From positions 1-28,848 of the forward strand of contig CAZITO010000016.1 in the NCBI GenBank assembly GCA_964542225.1: 28,848 nt of DNA, given 5' to 3'. Position numbers and translations under genes: made by a program. The DNA comes from Scybalousia_A sp964542225. GTDB lineage: Bacteria > Bacteroidota > Bacteroidia > Bacteroidales > P3. Positions 16,922 to 25,233 of the stretch are shown here, piece after piece. The notes beneath the pieces are model-generated. The model saw nothing but the letters and a program-made list of their open reading frames with translations, did not search any database and was not told the origin of the DNA. Numbering within the stretch: the first letter of the stretch is position 1; every line of letters begins with the position of its first letter.

Positions 16922-18099
16922 CCATTCCAACCTTTACCATACAGATTTTCTGTCTTTTTAAATCTTCCAAATCTGTAACCAAGTCCCCATTCTATATAAT
17001 CCGCAACATGAAAATTATAAGCCTTTAAAGCCATTTGCAAAAACCACCCCTTGTAAGCATAATACCTCAAACCCAACCTTTGATATGCTTTGGGGGTATA
17101 ACCATGTTTTTGTCTTAAAACAAAGCCCGGCTCTATCAAAACAGAAAAATTATTCACATTGTAATGAAAACTAAAAAATACACCGATATTTGTTTTATCC
17201 CAAATATCAAGTTTTTCATAGGCATGAGTTTTGTAATGAGTGGCATCTGTTTTCCATGTAGCATCGTTGATAGAATACTCCACGCCAACCCCAAACTCAC
17301 ACTTTGGATTTACATCCACCATAAATTTAATTTGCTCCCCCCATACAGGATAAGAATTTTGCACTGTATCCCTTGAGCCGTCTTCTTTAGTATAATCAAA
17401 ATTAACTGCATGTGCTCCAACCCAAAAACCCATATCAAAATACCAATTTTTATGAAAATTATCGGTAAAATTCAAGTTACATCTTTCTATCGGCTTAGGA
17501 GTATATACAACATTCAAAGTAGGCGAAATTATATTTATACCTCTGTTTGGCTTAACCAAGGCTCCATTGGAAAAATGAGTAAAAGAAATTCCTACACCTG
17601 CTTGCCACATATTGTTTATTCGCCAACTACCCTCCAAAGTCCAATGTATATAGGCTTCTATGGGCAAAGATACCGCAATATTTTGTCTATTGTCCTTTGA
17701 ATAATAATCCCATACCCCCGAAAAGCCCAAAGCAAGTTCGTTTTTTAAAGTAAAATTCTTATGTTTATAAGGAGAAAAGCCGGCAAAGACATAAAGAGCG
17801 AAAGGGTTTCCAAGATTATCAGAATAATTGAAAAAACCATGATACAGACCTATTCCATACCTGAAATCATTATAAAGACAGTGCCAAGGTTCAGAGTAAT
17901 CAACTTGTTTAGTAAGTTTTAGAGATAAATTAGTAATGTTTGTTATTTTTTTATTGTCCTTATTCTCACCATTGAGAAAATCATTGGTAGGCAAAACATA
18001 ACCCTCTCCTACAGAAAAAGTGTAGGAAAGATTATTGTTTATTTGGGCTTGAGCACGGCTAACAAAGTAAATAAATATAACAAACAAAAAGTTTTTCAT
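16918..18099 (-). CDS. PagL-like outer-membrane protein (acyloxyacyl hydrolase family), copy 2
   Basis: This 393-residue paralog of the neighbouring gene has a signal peptide (about 1-19, ending AQAQ) and many aromatic, alternating strands. It carries HFSNGALVKPNRGIN (175-189), with His175 and Ser177 at PagL catalytic positions and Asn189 where PagL has Glu. The N-terminal half, up to about residue 200, is much more alike between the two copies than the C-terminal half, apart from the shared ending (YIEWGLGYR). It starts 11 bp after asd and overlaps the next gene by 4 bp (ATGA). Lipid A deacylation is the family-based guess. Confidence 0.85.
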   Translation of the reverse strand: MKNFLFVIFIYFVSRAQAQINNNLSYTFSVGEGYVLPTNDFLNGENKDNKKITNITNLSLKLTKQVDYSEPWHCLYNDFRYGIGLYHGFFNYSDNLGNPFALYVFAGFSPYKHKNFTLKNELALGFSGVWDYYSKDNRQNIAVSLPIEAYIHWTLEGSWRINNMWQAGVGISFTHFSNGALVKPNRGINIISPTLNVVYTPKPIERCNLNFTDNFHKNWYFDMGFWVGAHAVNFDYTKEDGSRDTVQNSYPVWGEQIKFMVDVNPKCEFGVGVEYSINDATWKTDATHYKTHAYEKLDIWDKTNIGVFFSFHYNVNNFSVLIEPGFVLRQKHGYTPKAYQRLGLRYYAYKGWFLQMALKAYNFHVADYIEWGLGYRFGRFKKTENLYGKGWNG

Positions 18100-18110
18100 T
18101 TTTTTACAAA

Positions 18111-19097
18111 TTAAGCCTTACCAACCAAATGTTCCAATATTTGTATTGCATTAGTTGCTGCACCCTTTCTAAGATTATCTGCCACAACCCAAAGATTAAG
18201 ACCATTTTCCAAAGTAAAATCCCTACGTATTCTTCCTACAAAAACATCATCCTGTCCTTCTGAAAGTATAGGCATAGGATACTTGTGTTGAGATGGATTA
18301 TCTATTACTCTGATTCCTTTACTATGTTCCAAAATATCAAATATTTGTTGCAATTTAAAGGCTTTTTTAAACTGAATATTAACACTTTCACTATGACCTC
18401 CCACAACGGGCACTCTTGCCACCATAGCCGTTACCTTTATATCAGGTTTGGACAAAATTTTTCTTGTTTCATTAACAAGTTTTTCCTCCTCCGTATTATA
18501 ACCATTTTCCAAAAAATCTCCCCCAAAAGGCAACACATTTCTAAATATCTTATGCGGATAGGCAGGATTTGGGCACTGCTCTCCATTTTCTTCCATTTCC
18601 AATTGTTTTATTGCTTTTATACCTGTACCTGTTACACTTTGATAGGTAGAAACAACTATTCTTTCCACATCAAAAGCCCTGTCCAAAGGAGCTATAGCCA
18701 TAAGCATTTGTATTGTGGAACAATTTGGGTTGGCTATTATTTTATCAGAAGGTTTTATTGCCTCTATATTTATCTCTGGTACAACCAAGGGCACATTTTC
18801 ATCCATTCTCCAGCAAGAAGAATTGTCTATTACCACCGTACCCTTTTGAGCAAACAAAGGCGCATAAAGTTTTGAGGTTTTGCTACCTGCTGAAAATACA
18901 GCATAATCGCAATTTTTCCCAATAGCCTCTTCCACGGAAACCACTTTTAATTTTTTACCACCAAAATCTATTTCTTTTCCCACACTCTTTGGTGAAGCCG
19001 CAGGTATTATTTCCTCGTTTTGAAAACCTCTTTCCTGTAAAACCTTAAGCATCACTCCACCAACCAAACCCGTTGCCCCAACTACTGCTATTTTCAT
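18111..19097 (-). CDS. asd: Aspartate-semialdehyde dehydrogenase
   Basis: This 328-residue cytoplasmic enzyme reduces aspartyl phosphate to aspartate semialdehyde with NADPH, the branch point to lysine/diaminopimelate, threonine and methionine. It shows the nucleotide-binding GATGLVGG (7-14), catalytic Cys126 in NPNCSTIQ, and the later active-site block RVPVVGGHSESV with its His. Length and order are normal. It follows the ClC gene by 16 bp and precedes the PagL-like pair by 11 bp. Methionine and cell-wall supply are its usual roles; the neighbours do not add to that. Confidence 0.97.
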   Translation of the reverse strand: MKIAVVGATGLVGGVMLKVLQERGFQNEEIIPAASPKSVGKEIDFGGKKLKVVSVEEAIGKNCDYAVFSAGSKTSKLYAPLFAQKGTVVIDNSSCWRMDENVPLVVPEINIEAIKPSDKIIANPNCSTIQMLMAIAPLDRAFDVERIVVSTYQSVTGTGIKAIKQLEMEENGEQCPNPAYPHKIFRNVLPFGGDFLENGYNTEEEKLVNETRKILSKPDIKVTAMVARVPVVGGHSESVNIQFKKAFKLQQIFDILEHSKGIRVIDNPSQHKYPMPILSEGQDDVFVGRIRRDFTLENGLNLWVVADNLRKGAATNAIQILEHLVGKA

Positions 19098-19113
19098 CTT
19101 TATTTATATTTAT

Positions 19114-20916
19114 TTATTCGTCTGAATTATTATGTATAAACTGTTGGTAGGCACGAAAAACATTTGCTCTCGACATACATCCGGCAAACTTACCCTTATC
19201 CAACACTATTATTGTATATCTGTCCACTCCTTTGAACTTTTTTATAATTTTTTCCATACCGTCATTGATATCAACAATAAAATACTCCGAATACCTCATA
19301 AAATTCTTTACCTCTATCTTATCATAAAATTCCGGGTGAAAAAGCATTCCTCTGACATCATCCAACACAAGAACGCCTTTAAACATATCTTTATCATCCA
19401 CAACAGGGAAAAAATTTCTATTTGAACACTCCACCGCTTTTACAACATCTCTAAGTTTGGCATCCTCTTTTAGTTTGTAAAAATTTGTTTCCAAAAGTTT
19501 GGTCTTATCCATAAAGTGTATTGCTGATTTGTCTTTATTGTGTGTCATCAAATCTCCTTTTTGAGCCAAAGGTTTGGCGTAAATAGAGTATTTATTCACA
19601 CTTCTAACAACAAGATAACTAATAGTTGTGCTTATCATCAAAGGAGCCAACAAATCATATCCTCCCGTTATATCGGCAATAAGAAATATGGAAGTCAAAG
19701 GAGCATACATTATGCCTGCCATAACCGAGGACATTCCCACAAGCACAAAATTACTTGCCTCCAAAGGTGTAAAAATTCCTATTGAGTTTAAAAGTGTTGC
19801 CACAAAAAAGCCACAAAAACCTCCTATAAACAAACTTGGAGCAAAAACACCTCCCACTCCACCTGAAGCACAGGTTACATTGGTCGCTACCGCTTTTATG
19901 ATTATAATAGAAAGCGTTATAATAAGCAAAAGATAAACATTATCCTTAAAACCATAAAACAAACTATTGCTAAGCAAAGCCGAAGTATCATTGTCAAGTA
20001 AATGAGTCAACGCCTGATATCCCTCACCAAACAAAGGAGGAAAAACATACAACATTATACCCAACAATACACCTCCGATTATGATTTTCCAAACTGCATT
20101 GAATTTTGAAAACGCTTTTCCTATAAAACTACTTATATTGAAATAATACAATGAAATTATGGCAGAAAAGACACCCAACAATATATACGCAGGTATGGTA
20201 TCAAGGGTAAAAAAAGTGTCCACACTATAAGAAAATTGGGCATCATGACCAAGAAAAAAGAATGCTATCAAAGCCGCTGTTATAGAGGAAATAAGCATAG
20301 GAAGAACACTAACCATACTCAAATCCAACATAAGCACCTCAAAGGCAAACAATATTCCGGCAATGGGGGCTTTAAACGCTCCGGCAATGGCTCCTGCCGC
20401 TCCACAACCAACAAGTATAACAGTCAAATGCTTGTCTAAACGAAAAAAACGAGAAATATTGGAGGCTATCGCCGAACCGGTATAAACAATAGGTGCTTCC
20501 AAACCAACACTTCCTCCAAAAGCAACCGTTATGGAAGAGGTAAGCATGGAAGACCAAGTATTGTGTAATTTGATTTTACCACCTTTGCGAGATATGGCAT
20601 ACATTACTTTGCTGACTCCATGCGAAAGGTCATCTTTTATCACAAACTTTACTAAAACAACAGTGAGTGCAATACCAACCATTGGGTATAGTAAAAACAA
20701 CCAGTTTGCTCCCATTTTACTAACCCATGAAAAAGATGTTATCAAGTTATAAGTATAGGAAACAAGGTTTTTTAAAAGTACTGCCGCAAGCCCACAGCCT
20801 ATGCCGGTAAGGAAAGACACCAAAGCCAAAATTTGAGTTGTCTTTAAATGTCTAATCCGCCAGAAAAGCAAGCCTCTATAACATTTTTTAATATTTATGT
20901 ACCTATCTATCCACAT
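19114..20916 (-). CDS. ClC-family chloride channel or transporter with C-terminal CBS domains
   Basis: This 600-residue inner-membrane protein has the ClC core (about 25-440) with about ten hydrophobic segments and a cytoplasmic pair of CBS domains (about 475-595). The gating glutamate is kept (Glu140 in GSVGLEAP), as is the chloride-binding GGVGGVFAPSLFIGG and the Tyr443 region (KYSIYAKPL). The residue equivalent to the internal proton glutamate of E. coli ClC-ec1 (Glu203) appears to be Val194 (ILFAFEV), as in channel-type ClCs. The gene has its own likely -7 box just upstream and starts the asd operon. Confidence 0.93.
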   Translation of the reverse strand: MWIDRYINIKKCYRGLLFWRIRHLKTTQILALVSFLTGIGCGLAAVLLKNLVSYTYNLITSFSWVSKMGANWLFLLYPMVGIALTVVLVKFVIKDDLSHGVSKVMYAISRKGGKIKLHNTWSSMLTSSITVAFGGSVGLEAPIVYTGSAIASNISRFFRLDKHLTVILVGCGAAGAIAGAFKAPIAGILFAFEVLMLDLSMVSVLPMLISSITAALIAFFFLGHDAQFSYSVDTFFTLDTIPAYILLGVFSAIISLYYFNISSFIGKAFSKFNAVWKIIIGGVLLGIMLYVFPPLFGEGYQALTHLLDNDTSALLSNSLFYGFKDNVYLLLIITLSIIIIKAVATNVTCASGGVGGVFAPSLFIGGFCGFFVATLLNSIGIFTPLEASNFVLVGMSSVMAGIMYAPLTSIFLIADITGGYDLLAPLMISTTISYLVVRSVNKYSIYAKPLAQKGDLMTHNKDKSAIHFMDKTKLLETNFYKLKEDAKLRDVVKAVECSNRNFFPVVDDKDMFKGVLVLDDVRGMLFHPEFYDKIEVKNFMRYSEYFIVDINDGMEKIIKKFKGVDRYTIIVLDKGKFAGCMSRANVFRAYQQFIHNNSDE

Positions 20917-20930
20917 AAAAAATCAACTTG

Positions 20931-20938
20931 CAAAGATA
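20931..20938 (-). promoter_or_regulatory. Candidate -7 box upstream of the ClC gene
   Basis: CAAAGATA reads as TATCTTTG on the minus strand, a full match to TAnnTTTG. It lies 15 bases before the ATG at 20916, leaving a very short leader. The upstream TTTG box is not convincing (TTTA at a spacing of 18), so this is a moderate call. It would drive the ClC-asd-PagL-like-restriction-dnaB operon. Confidence 0.45.
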
Positions 20939-21001
20939 AGTATTTTTTACGTAAAATAAACTTTTTATAGATTAACATAACCTAAATTATGCAGGCGCTA
21001 C

Positions 21002-22162
21002 TTATTTTCTCCATACCATAGTGTTCACAACATTGGTATAAGATTGTATTATTTTAACGACCTTAGTGGAAATATCCTCGCTGTAACAAGCGATTTGTTC
21101 CCCAAAATCCTTATTTTCGTTCATCTCCACAGCAAGTTCTACGGCTTGTAACAAAGATTTTTCATTTATACCCGCAAGCACAAAAGCACCTTTTTCCATG
21201 GCTTCGGGTCTTTCTGTACTCGTGCGTATACAAACCGCCACAAAACTTTTGTTTATAGAAGTATAGAAAGCAGATTCCTCGGGTAAAGTACCACTATCGG
21301 ATACAACAGCAAAAGCATTTATTTGTAAATTGTTATAATCCAAAAAACCAAGAGGCTCATGCAAAATAACTCTTTCATTGAGGACAAACTTTTTTTCTTC
21401 CATTCTTTTTTTGCTTCTTGGGTGGCAAGAATACAGTATTGGCATATCATATTTTTGTGCCAAAGAATTTATTGCATTAAACAAGGAAAAAAAATTTTCA
21501 TCCGTATCAATATTTTCTTCTCTATGAGCAGATAAGAGAATGTACTTGCCTTTTTGTAAATGCAATCGTTCCAAGACATCGGAATTTAAAATACCTTCTA
21601 AATGTTTTTTCAAAACTTCTGCCATGGGAGAACCGACAACGAAGCAACGTTCCTTTGGCAAACCGCATTCGTGTAAATATTTCAAAGCCTGTTCCGAATA
21701 AGTAAGATTGACATCCGAAATAATGTCCACTATTCTACGGTTTGTTTCTTCCGGCAATCGTTCGTCTTTACACCTATTACCCGCCTCTATATGAAAAATA
21801 GGAATGTGTAGTCTTTTTGCCGCAATTGCACTCAGACAAGAATTTGTATCTCCCAAAATAAGCAAAGCTTCGGGGGATGTATTTTGCATAACAGCAAAGG
21901 AAGTGGCAATAATATTTCCTATGGTTTCACCCAAATTGCCTCCCACAGCATCCATATATATATCAGGCTCTTTTAATTGTAAGTCTTTAAAAAAAATTCC
22001 GTTAAGATTATAATCATAATTTTGCCCCGTATGAGCCAAAAGCACATCAAAATATTTTCTACATTTGTTGATTACTGCGGACAATCTTATGATTTCGGGA
22101 CGAGTACCTACTATTATGAGCAATTTTAATTTGCCATTGTTTTTAAATTTGGGTGTTTCCAT
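21002..22162 (-). CDS. wecB: UDP-N-acetylglucosamine 2-epimerase (non-hydrolysing)
   Basis: This 386-residue cytoplasmic enzyme interconverts UDP-GlcNAc and UDP-ManNAc for surface polysaccharide synthesis. Signature blocks are IVGTRPEIIRLSAV, HTGQNYDYNL, GDTNSCLSA, HIEAGNRCKDERLPEETNRR and SCHPRSKKRM, followed by SDSGTLPEES. All the usual catalytic acidic residues and His are in place. It follows lemA by 53 bp. No other nucleotide-sugar gene is close, though a family 2 glycosyltransferase is encoded elsewhere in the window. The symbol mnaA is used for the same enzyme. Confidence 0.93.
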   Translation of the reverse strand: METPKFKNNGKLKLLIIVGTRPEIIRLSAVINKCRKYFDVLLAHTGQNYDYNLNGIFFKDLQLKEPDIYMDAVGGNLGETIGNIIATSFAVMQNTSPEALLILGDTNSCLSAIAAKRLHIPIFHIEAGNRCKDERLPEETNRRIVDIISDVNLTYSEQALKYLHECGLPKERCFVVGSPMAEVLKKHLEGILNSDVLERLHLQKGKYILLSAHREENIDTDENFFSLFNAINSLAQKYDMPILYSCHPRSKKRMEEKKFVLNERVILHEPLGFLDYNNLQINAFAVVSDSGTLPEESAFYTSINKSFVAVCIRTSTERPEAMEKGAFVLAGINEKSLLQAVELAVEMNENKDFGEQIACYSEDISTKVVKIIQSYTNVVNTMVWRK

Positions 22163-22215
22163 AGGAAAAACTTTCTTTACTATTATTTGTAAAACAAATA
22201 TTTTATAAATTTATA

Positions 22216-22827
22216 TTAAAATTCCACTTTAGGTGCCTGACCTGCCGATTCATCGGCTTGATAATATTCTTTTTGATTAAAAGAAAACACACTTGCCACT
22301 ATTGATTTTGGAAAAACTCTTACGCTTTTGTTATATGTTTGCACAAGTTCGGCATAACGTTTGCGTTCCACTGCTATGCGGTTTTCGGTTCCCTCCAATT
22401 GAGATTGCAGTGCAAGAAAATTCTCATTTGCTTTTAATTCCGGGTATCTTTCCACTACCACATTAATATCTCTTATTGCAGAAGTTACGGCACTTTGAGC
22501 CTTTTCATATTGGGCACTTGAAGCCTCATCGGAAGGTGTATTCATTGCTTTGTTTCTTGCCGCAATAACTTTTTCCAATGTTGCTGATTCATGGGTTGCA
22601 TAACCCTTTACCGTGCTTACAAGATTGGGTATCAAATCCAAACGTCTTTGATATTGTACCTGTACCTTAGACCATTGGGAATTGCATTGCTCGTCCTTAT
22701 CCACAAAGCCATTGTAAGCATATACTACCCAAATAACAAGTATTGCAACTACCGCCACTAACCCGATTTTTTTTGTGTATTTCTTTCTATTTGCGGTATT
22801 ACCATTTGTTAAATTATTAATATTCAT
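22216..22827 (-). CDS. lemA: LemA family protein
   Basis: This 203-residue protein has a single N-terminal membrane helix (about 22-42) and a helical coiled domain outside. The conserved LemA motifs are DEQCNSQWSKVQVQYQRRLD, LIPNLVSTVKGYA, NRIAVERKRYAELVQTYN and FPKSIVASVF. The function of LemA is not firmly known. It follows the TPM-domain gene by 31 bp, and this pairing is common in bacteria, which suggests that they work together at the membrane. Confidence 0.95.
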   Translation of the reverse strand: MNINNLTNGNTANRKKYTKKIGLVAVVAILVIWVVYAYNGFVDKDEQCNSQWSKVQVQYQRRLDLIPNLVSTVKGYATHESATLEKVIAARNKAMNTPSDEASSAQYEKAQSAVTSAIRDINVVVERYPELKANENFLALQSQLEGTENRIAVERKRYAELVQTYNKSVRVFPKSIVASVFSFNQKEYYQADESAGQAPKVEF

Positions 22828-22858
22828 AACATTTTATATTTTTTATTGTTAAAACTCA

Positions 22859-24127
22859 TTACCAAGAGCCACCGCCTCCACCACCGCCGGACATTCCGCC
22901 ACCAAAACCACCGCCAGAAAAACCGCCACTTGAACCGCCCATACTACTACCCAAGGTGCCTCCGACAACGACAGGTGTGGTTTTGACAAGTTTTGGTATT
23001 CTTATATCTTTGTGATGTTGATGACCACAATGCTTACAAACATAAGTTATTCTCTCCACTCCGTTTCTATGATATGTAGGTTGTATCACTGTGTCGGTTG
23101 AAACTCTTTTCATTGATTTGGCAGAGCATACGGGGCAATTGGTATAAGTATTATTTATTTCGTATGGAAAAATTCTTACCTTGCCACATTTATTGCAAAG
23201 CCATACATCATAATCTCTACTTCCAAGCGTTTCCTCAAACTGTTCTTTATCGGTTAAATATTCATCCTCTTGTTTTTCGGAAAGTAGTTTCATTTTGTTG
23301 CCACAAGTACATTTTACCGACTTGTATCTGACTTTTCTTAACAAAAATTTGTAATAAACAAACAACAATGGCAAAAGCCATATTCCACAAAAAATCAAAA
23401 TAATGACCCAATTCCTAAAATCTCGTTTCAAAGAATTGTATTTTTCCGCTCTTATAATATCGCCCTCTTTGTTTGCTGTAAGTCTCAAAGTAATCAAAGC
23501 GATGATTAGAAGAAGTAGGCCAAATAATAAGTAGCCCCGAATAAAAGTATTATCAAAAAATGACTCTTCTTTCTTTGGAGTTAAATGCCCTCCGTTGTTA
23601 TTATAATCTTTGTAAATTTCATCCAAACAAGCATCCAAACCCGCCATTACACCCTCTCCCCATTTACTTTGTTTAAAAAAAGGTTTCATTTTTTGATTGA
23701 AAATACTTGTTGTCAAAGCATCGGTCAAACAACCTTCCAAACCATAGCCTGTTCTTAGAAAACATTCGCGTGCCTGTGTCAATACGAGAATAATTAAGCC
23801 ATTGTCCAAAGTTTTGTTACCCACTTTCCAATCATCAAAAAGTTCCATGGACAAATCTCTTGCCGAAGTAAAATCATCTCCTTTTATGACAACCACCGCT
23901 ATCTGCACAGAGGTGGAATCATATAAGAGATTTATTTTTCTGTTTATTTCTTCAACGACAGAATTATCAAGTATGGAGTCTTGATTGTTTACCCAATTTG
24001 CCAAGCCTTGTTGTTTTGGGTTTTGTACATCCAAATAAGAAATCTGCCCATAACCTATTGTGGTTAAAAACAACAGATGTATAAGTAATAAAATTTTGAA
24101 AACACTCTTTTTTATAGCAATACTCAT
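22859..24127 (-). CDS. TPM-domain membrane protein with zinc-ribbon-like knuckles and a glycine-rich tail
   Basis: This 422-residue protein has a signal peptide (about 1-28), a TPM domain facing the periplasm (about 40-175; DNGLIILVLTQARECFLRTG and GYGLEG), and two membrane helices (about 198-216 and 240-262). Between the second helix and the tail are four cysteine pairs, at 273/275, 311/314, 331/334 and 364/367, spaced like zinc knuckles and probably cytoplasmic or periplasmic depending on topology. The C-terminus (395-422) is almost pure Gly/Ser and ends GGGSW, as in related TPM proteins. It heads the lemA-wecB cluster and has a well-formed promoter. Confidence 0.9.
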   Translation of the reverse strand: MSIAIKKSVFKILLLIHLLFLTTIGYGQISYLDVQNPKQQGLANWVNNQDSILDNSVVEEINRKINLLYDSTSVQIAVVVIKGDDFTSARDLSMELFDDWKVGNKTLDNGLIILVLTQARECFLRTGYGLEGCLTDALTTSIFNQKMKPFFKQSKWGEGVMAGLDACLDEIYKDYNNNGGHLTPKKEESFFDNTFIRGYLLFGLLLLIIALITLRLTANKEGDIIRAEKYNSLKRDFRNWVIILIFCGIWLLPLLFVYYKFLLRKVRYKSVKCTCGNKMKLLSEKQEDEYLTDKEQFEETLGSRDYDVWLCNKCGKVRIFPYEINNTYTNCPVCSAKSMKRVSTDTVIQPTYHRNGVERITYVCKHCGHQHHKDIRIPKLVKTTPVVVGGTLGSSMGGSSGGFSGGGFGGGMSGGGGGGGSW

Positions 24128-24168
24128 TATTTTACAAACACTTTTCTTATATCGCTTACTTTTGAATG

Positions 24169-24201
24169 CAAAGGTACAAATATTTTATTTACTAAAACAA
24201 A
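24169..24201 (-). promoter_or_regulatory. Promoter of the TPM-lemA operon
   Basis: On the minus strand TTTG (24201-24198) is followed after 21 bases by TACCTTTG (24176-24169), a full match to the Bacteroidota consensus. The predicted start leaves a leader of about 35 bases before the ATG at 24127. The upstream box overlaps the T-run of the rpoD terminator. Confidence 0.7.
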
Positions 24202-24228
24202 AAAAGCGAATAGCATTTTCCTATTCGC
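24199..24228 (-). terminator. Rho-independent terminator of rpoD
   Basis: GCGAATAG (24206-24213) pairs perfectly with CTATTCGC (24221-24228) over a 7-base loop. On the minus strand the stem is followed by seven T (complement of 24199-24205). It lies 37 bp past the rpoD stop codon and separates rpoD from the TPM-lemA operon. Confidence 0.92.
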
Positions 24229-24265
24229 CAAAATTTATCATTAAATAAGTAAAAAACCAATATTT

Positions 24266-25129
24266 CTACCCCAAGTATGATTTTAAAATAGAACTCCTTG
24301 AAGTCTGTTTTAATCTTTTTATAGCCTTTTCTTTTATTTGCCTTACCCTTTCACGCGTCAAATCAAACTTTTCTCCTATTTCATCCAAAGTCATAGGAGT
24401 ATAACCATCCAAACCAAAAAACATTCTTATTATATCTGCTTCCTTGTGTGAAAGCGTAGAAACTGCTCGGTTAATTTCTGTTTTTAGACTCTCATACATC
24501 AATTCACTCTCTGGCGTAACATTGTCCTCCGAACGCATAAAATCGTACATTGTATTGTCTTCGTCGTTAGCCAAAGGAGCATCCATTGACAAATGCTTGC
24601 CCGTGTGTCTCATACTTTCTTTTACCTCAGAGTCTGATATATCCAAAGTAGCAGCCACTTCCTCATAGTTTGGCGTACGCTCATACTCCTGCTCCAATTT
24701 GGCAAAGGTCTTGTTTATCTTATTCATGGAGCCTATTTTGTTCAAAGGCAAACGAACTATACGGCTTTGCTCAGCCAAGGCTTGAAGTATACTTTGACGT
24801 ATCCACCAAACAGCGTATGAAATAAACTTAAAGCCACGAGTTTCATCAAAACGCTGTGCCGCCTTGATAAGTCCCACATTACCCTCATTAATAAGGTCAG
24901 GCAGAGACATACCTTGATTTTGATATTGCTTTGCAACAGAAACAACAAACCTTAAATTTGCTTTTGTAAGTTTGTCCAAAGCACGCTGGTCGCCTTGTTT
25001 GATTTTTTGTGCCAAAATCACCTCCTCATCAGGCGTAATCATTTCCAAACGACCTATCTCTTGCAGATACTTATCTAAAGATGTAATCTCTCTATTGGTT
25101 AATTGTTTAGATATTTTTAATTGTCTCAT
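24266..25129 (-). CDS. rpoD: Primary RNA polymerase sigma factor, Bacteroidota type
   Basis: At 287 residues this is the short housekeeping sigma factor typical of Bacteroidota, lacking region 1.1 and the long spacer. Region 1.2 (DKYLQEIGRLEMITPDEEV), region 2 (ANLRFVVSVAKQYQNQGMSL, PDLINEGNVGLIKAAQRFD, FKFISYAVWWIRQSILQAL), region 3 and region 4 (DEIGEKFDLTRERVRQIKE) are all intact. It directs transcription from TTTG/TAnnTTTG promoters like those seen in this window. It lies 104 bp after the anti-sigma-like gene and ends with its own terminator. The 104-bp gap shows only a near match to the -7 box (TAATCTTG at 25170-25163). Confidence 0.97.
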   Translation of the reverse strand: MRQLKISKQLTNREITSLDKYLQEIGRLEMITPDEEVILAQKIKQGDQRALDKLTKANLRFVVSVAKQYQNQGMSLPDLINEGNVGLIKAAQRFDETRGFKFISYAVWWIRQSILQALAEQSRIVRLPLNKIGSMNKINKTFAKLEQEYERTPNYEEVAATLDISDSEVKESMRHTGKHLSMDAPLANDEDNTMYDFMRSEDNVTPESELMYESLKTEINRAVSTLSHKEADIIRMFFGLDGYTPMTLDEIGEKFDLTRERVRQIKEKAIKRLKQTSRSSILKSYLG

Positions 25130-25233
25130 AATACAATATTCAGCAGTCTAATTTTCTTTTAACAAGATTACATACGTTAAAATCAAAAAAATGTTGCATA
25201 AAATATCAACTTTTTTTATTCAAAAGCGACTTT

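Noticed and set aside
22185..22202. AT-only hairpin between lemA and wecB as a terminator
   Set aside because: The stem has almost no G/C pairs and is not followed by a T-run on the minus strand; lemA and wecB are more likely co-transcribed.
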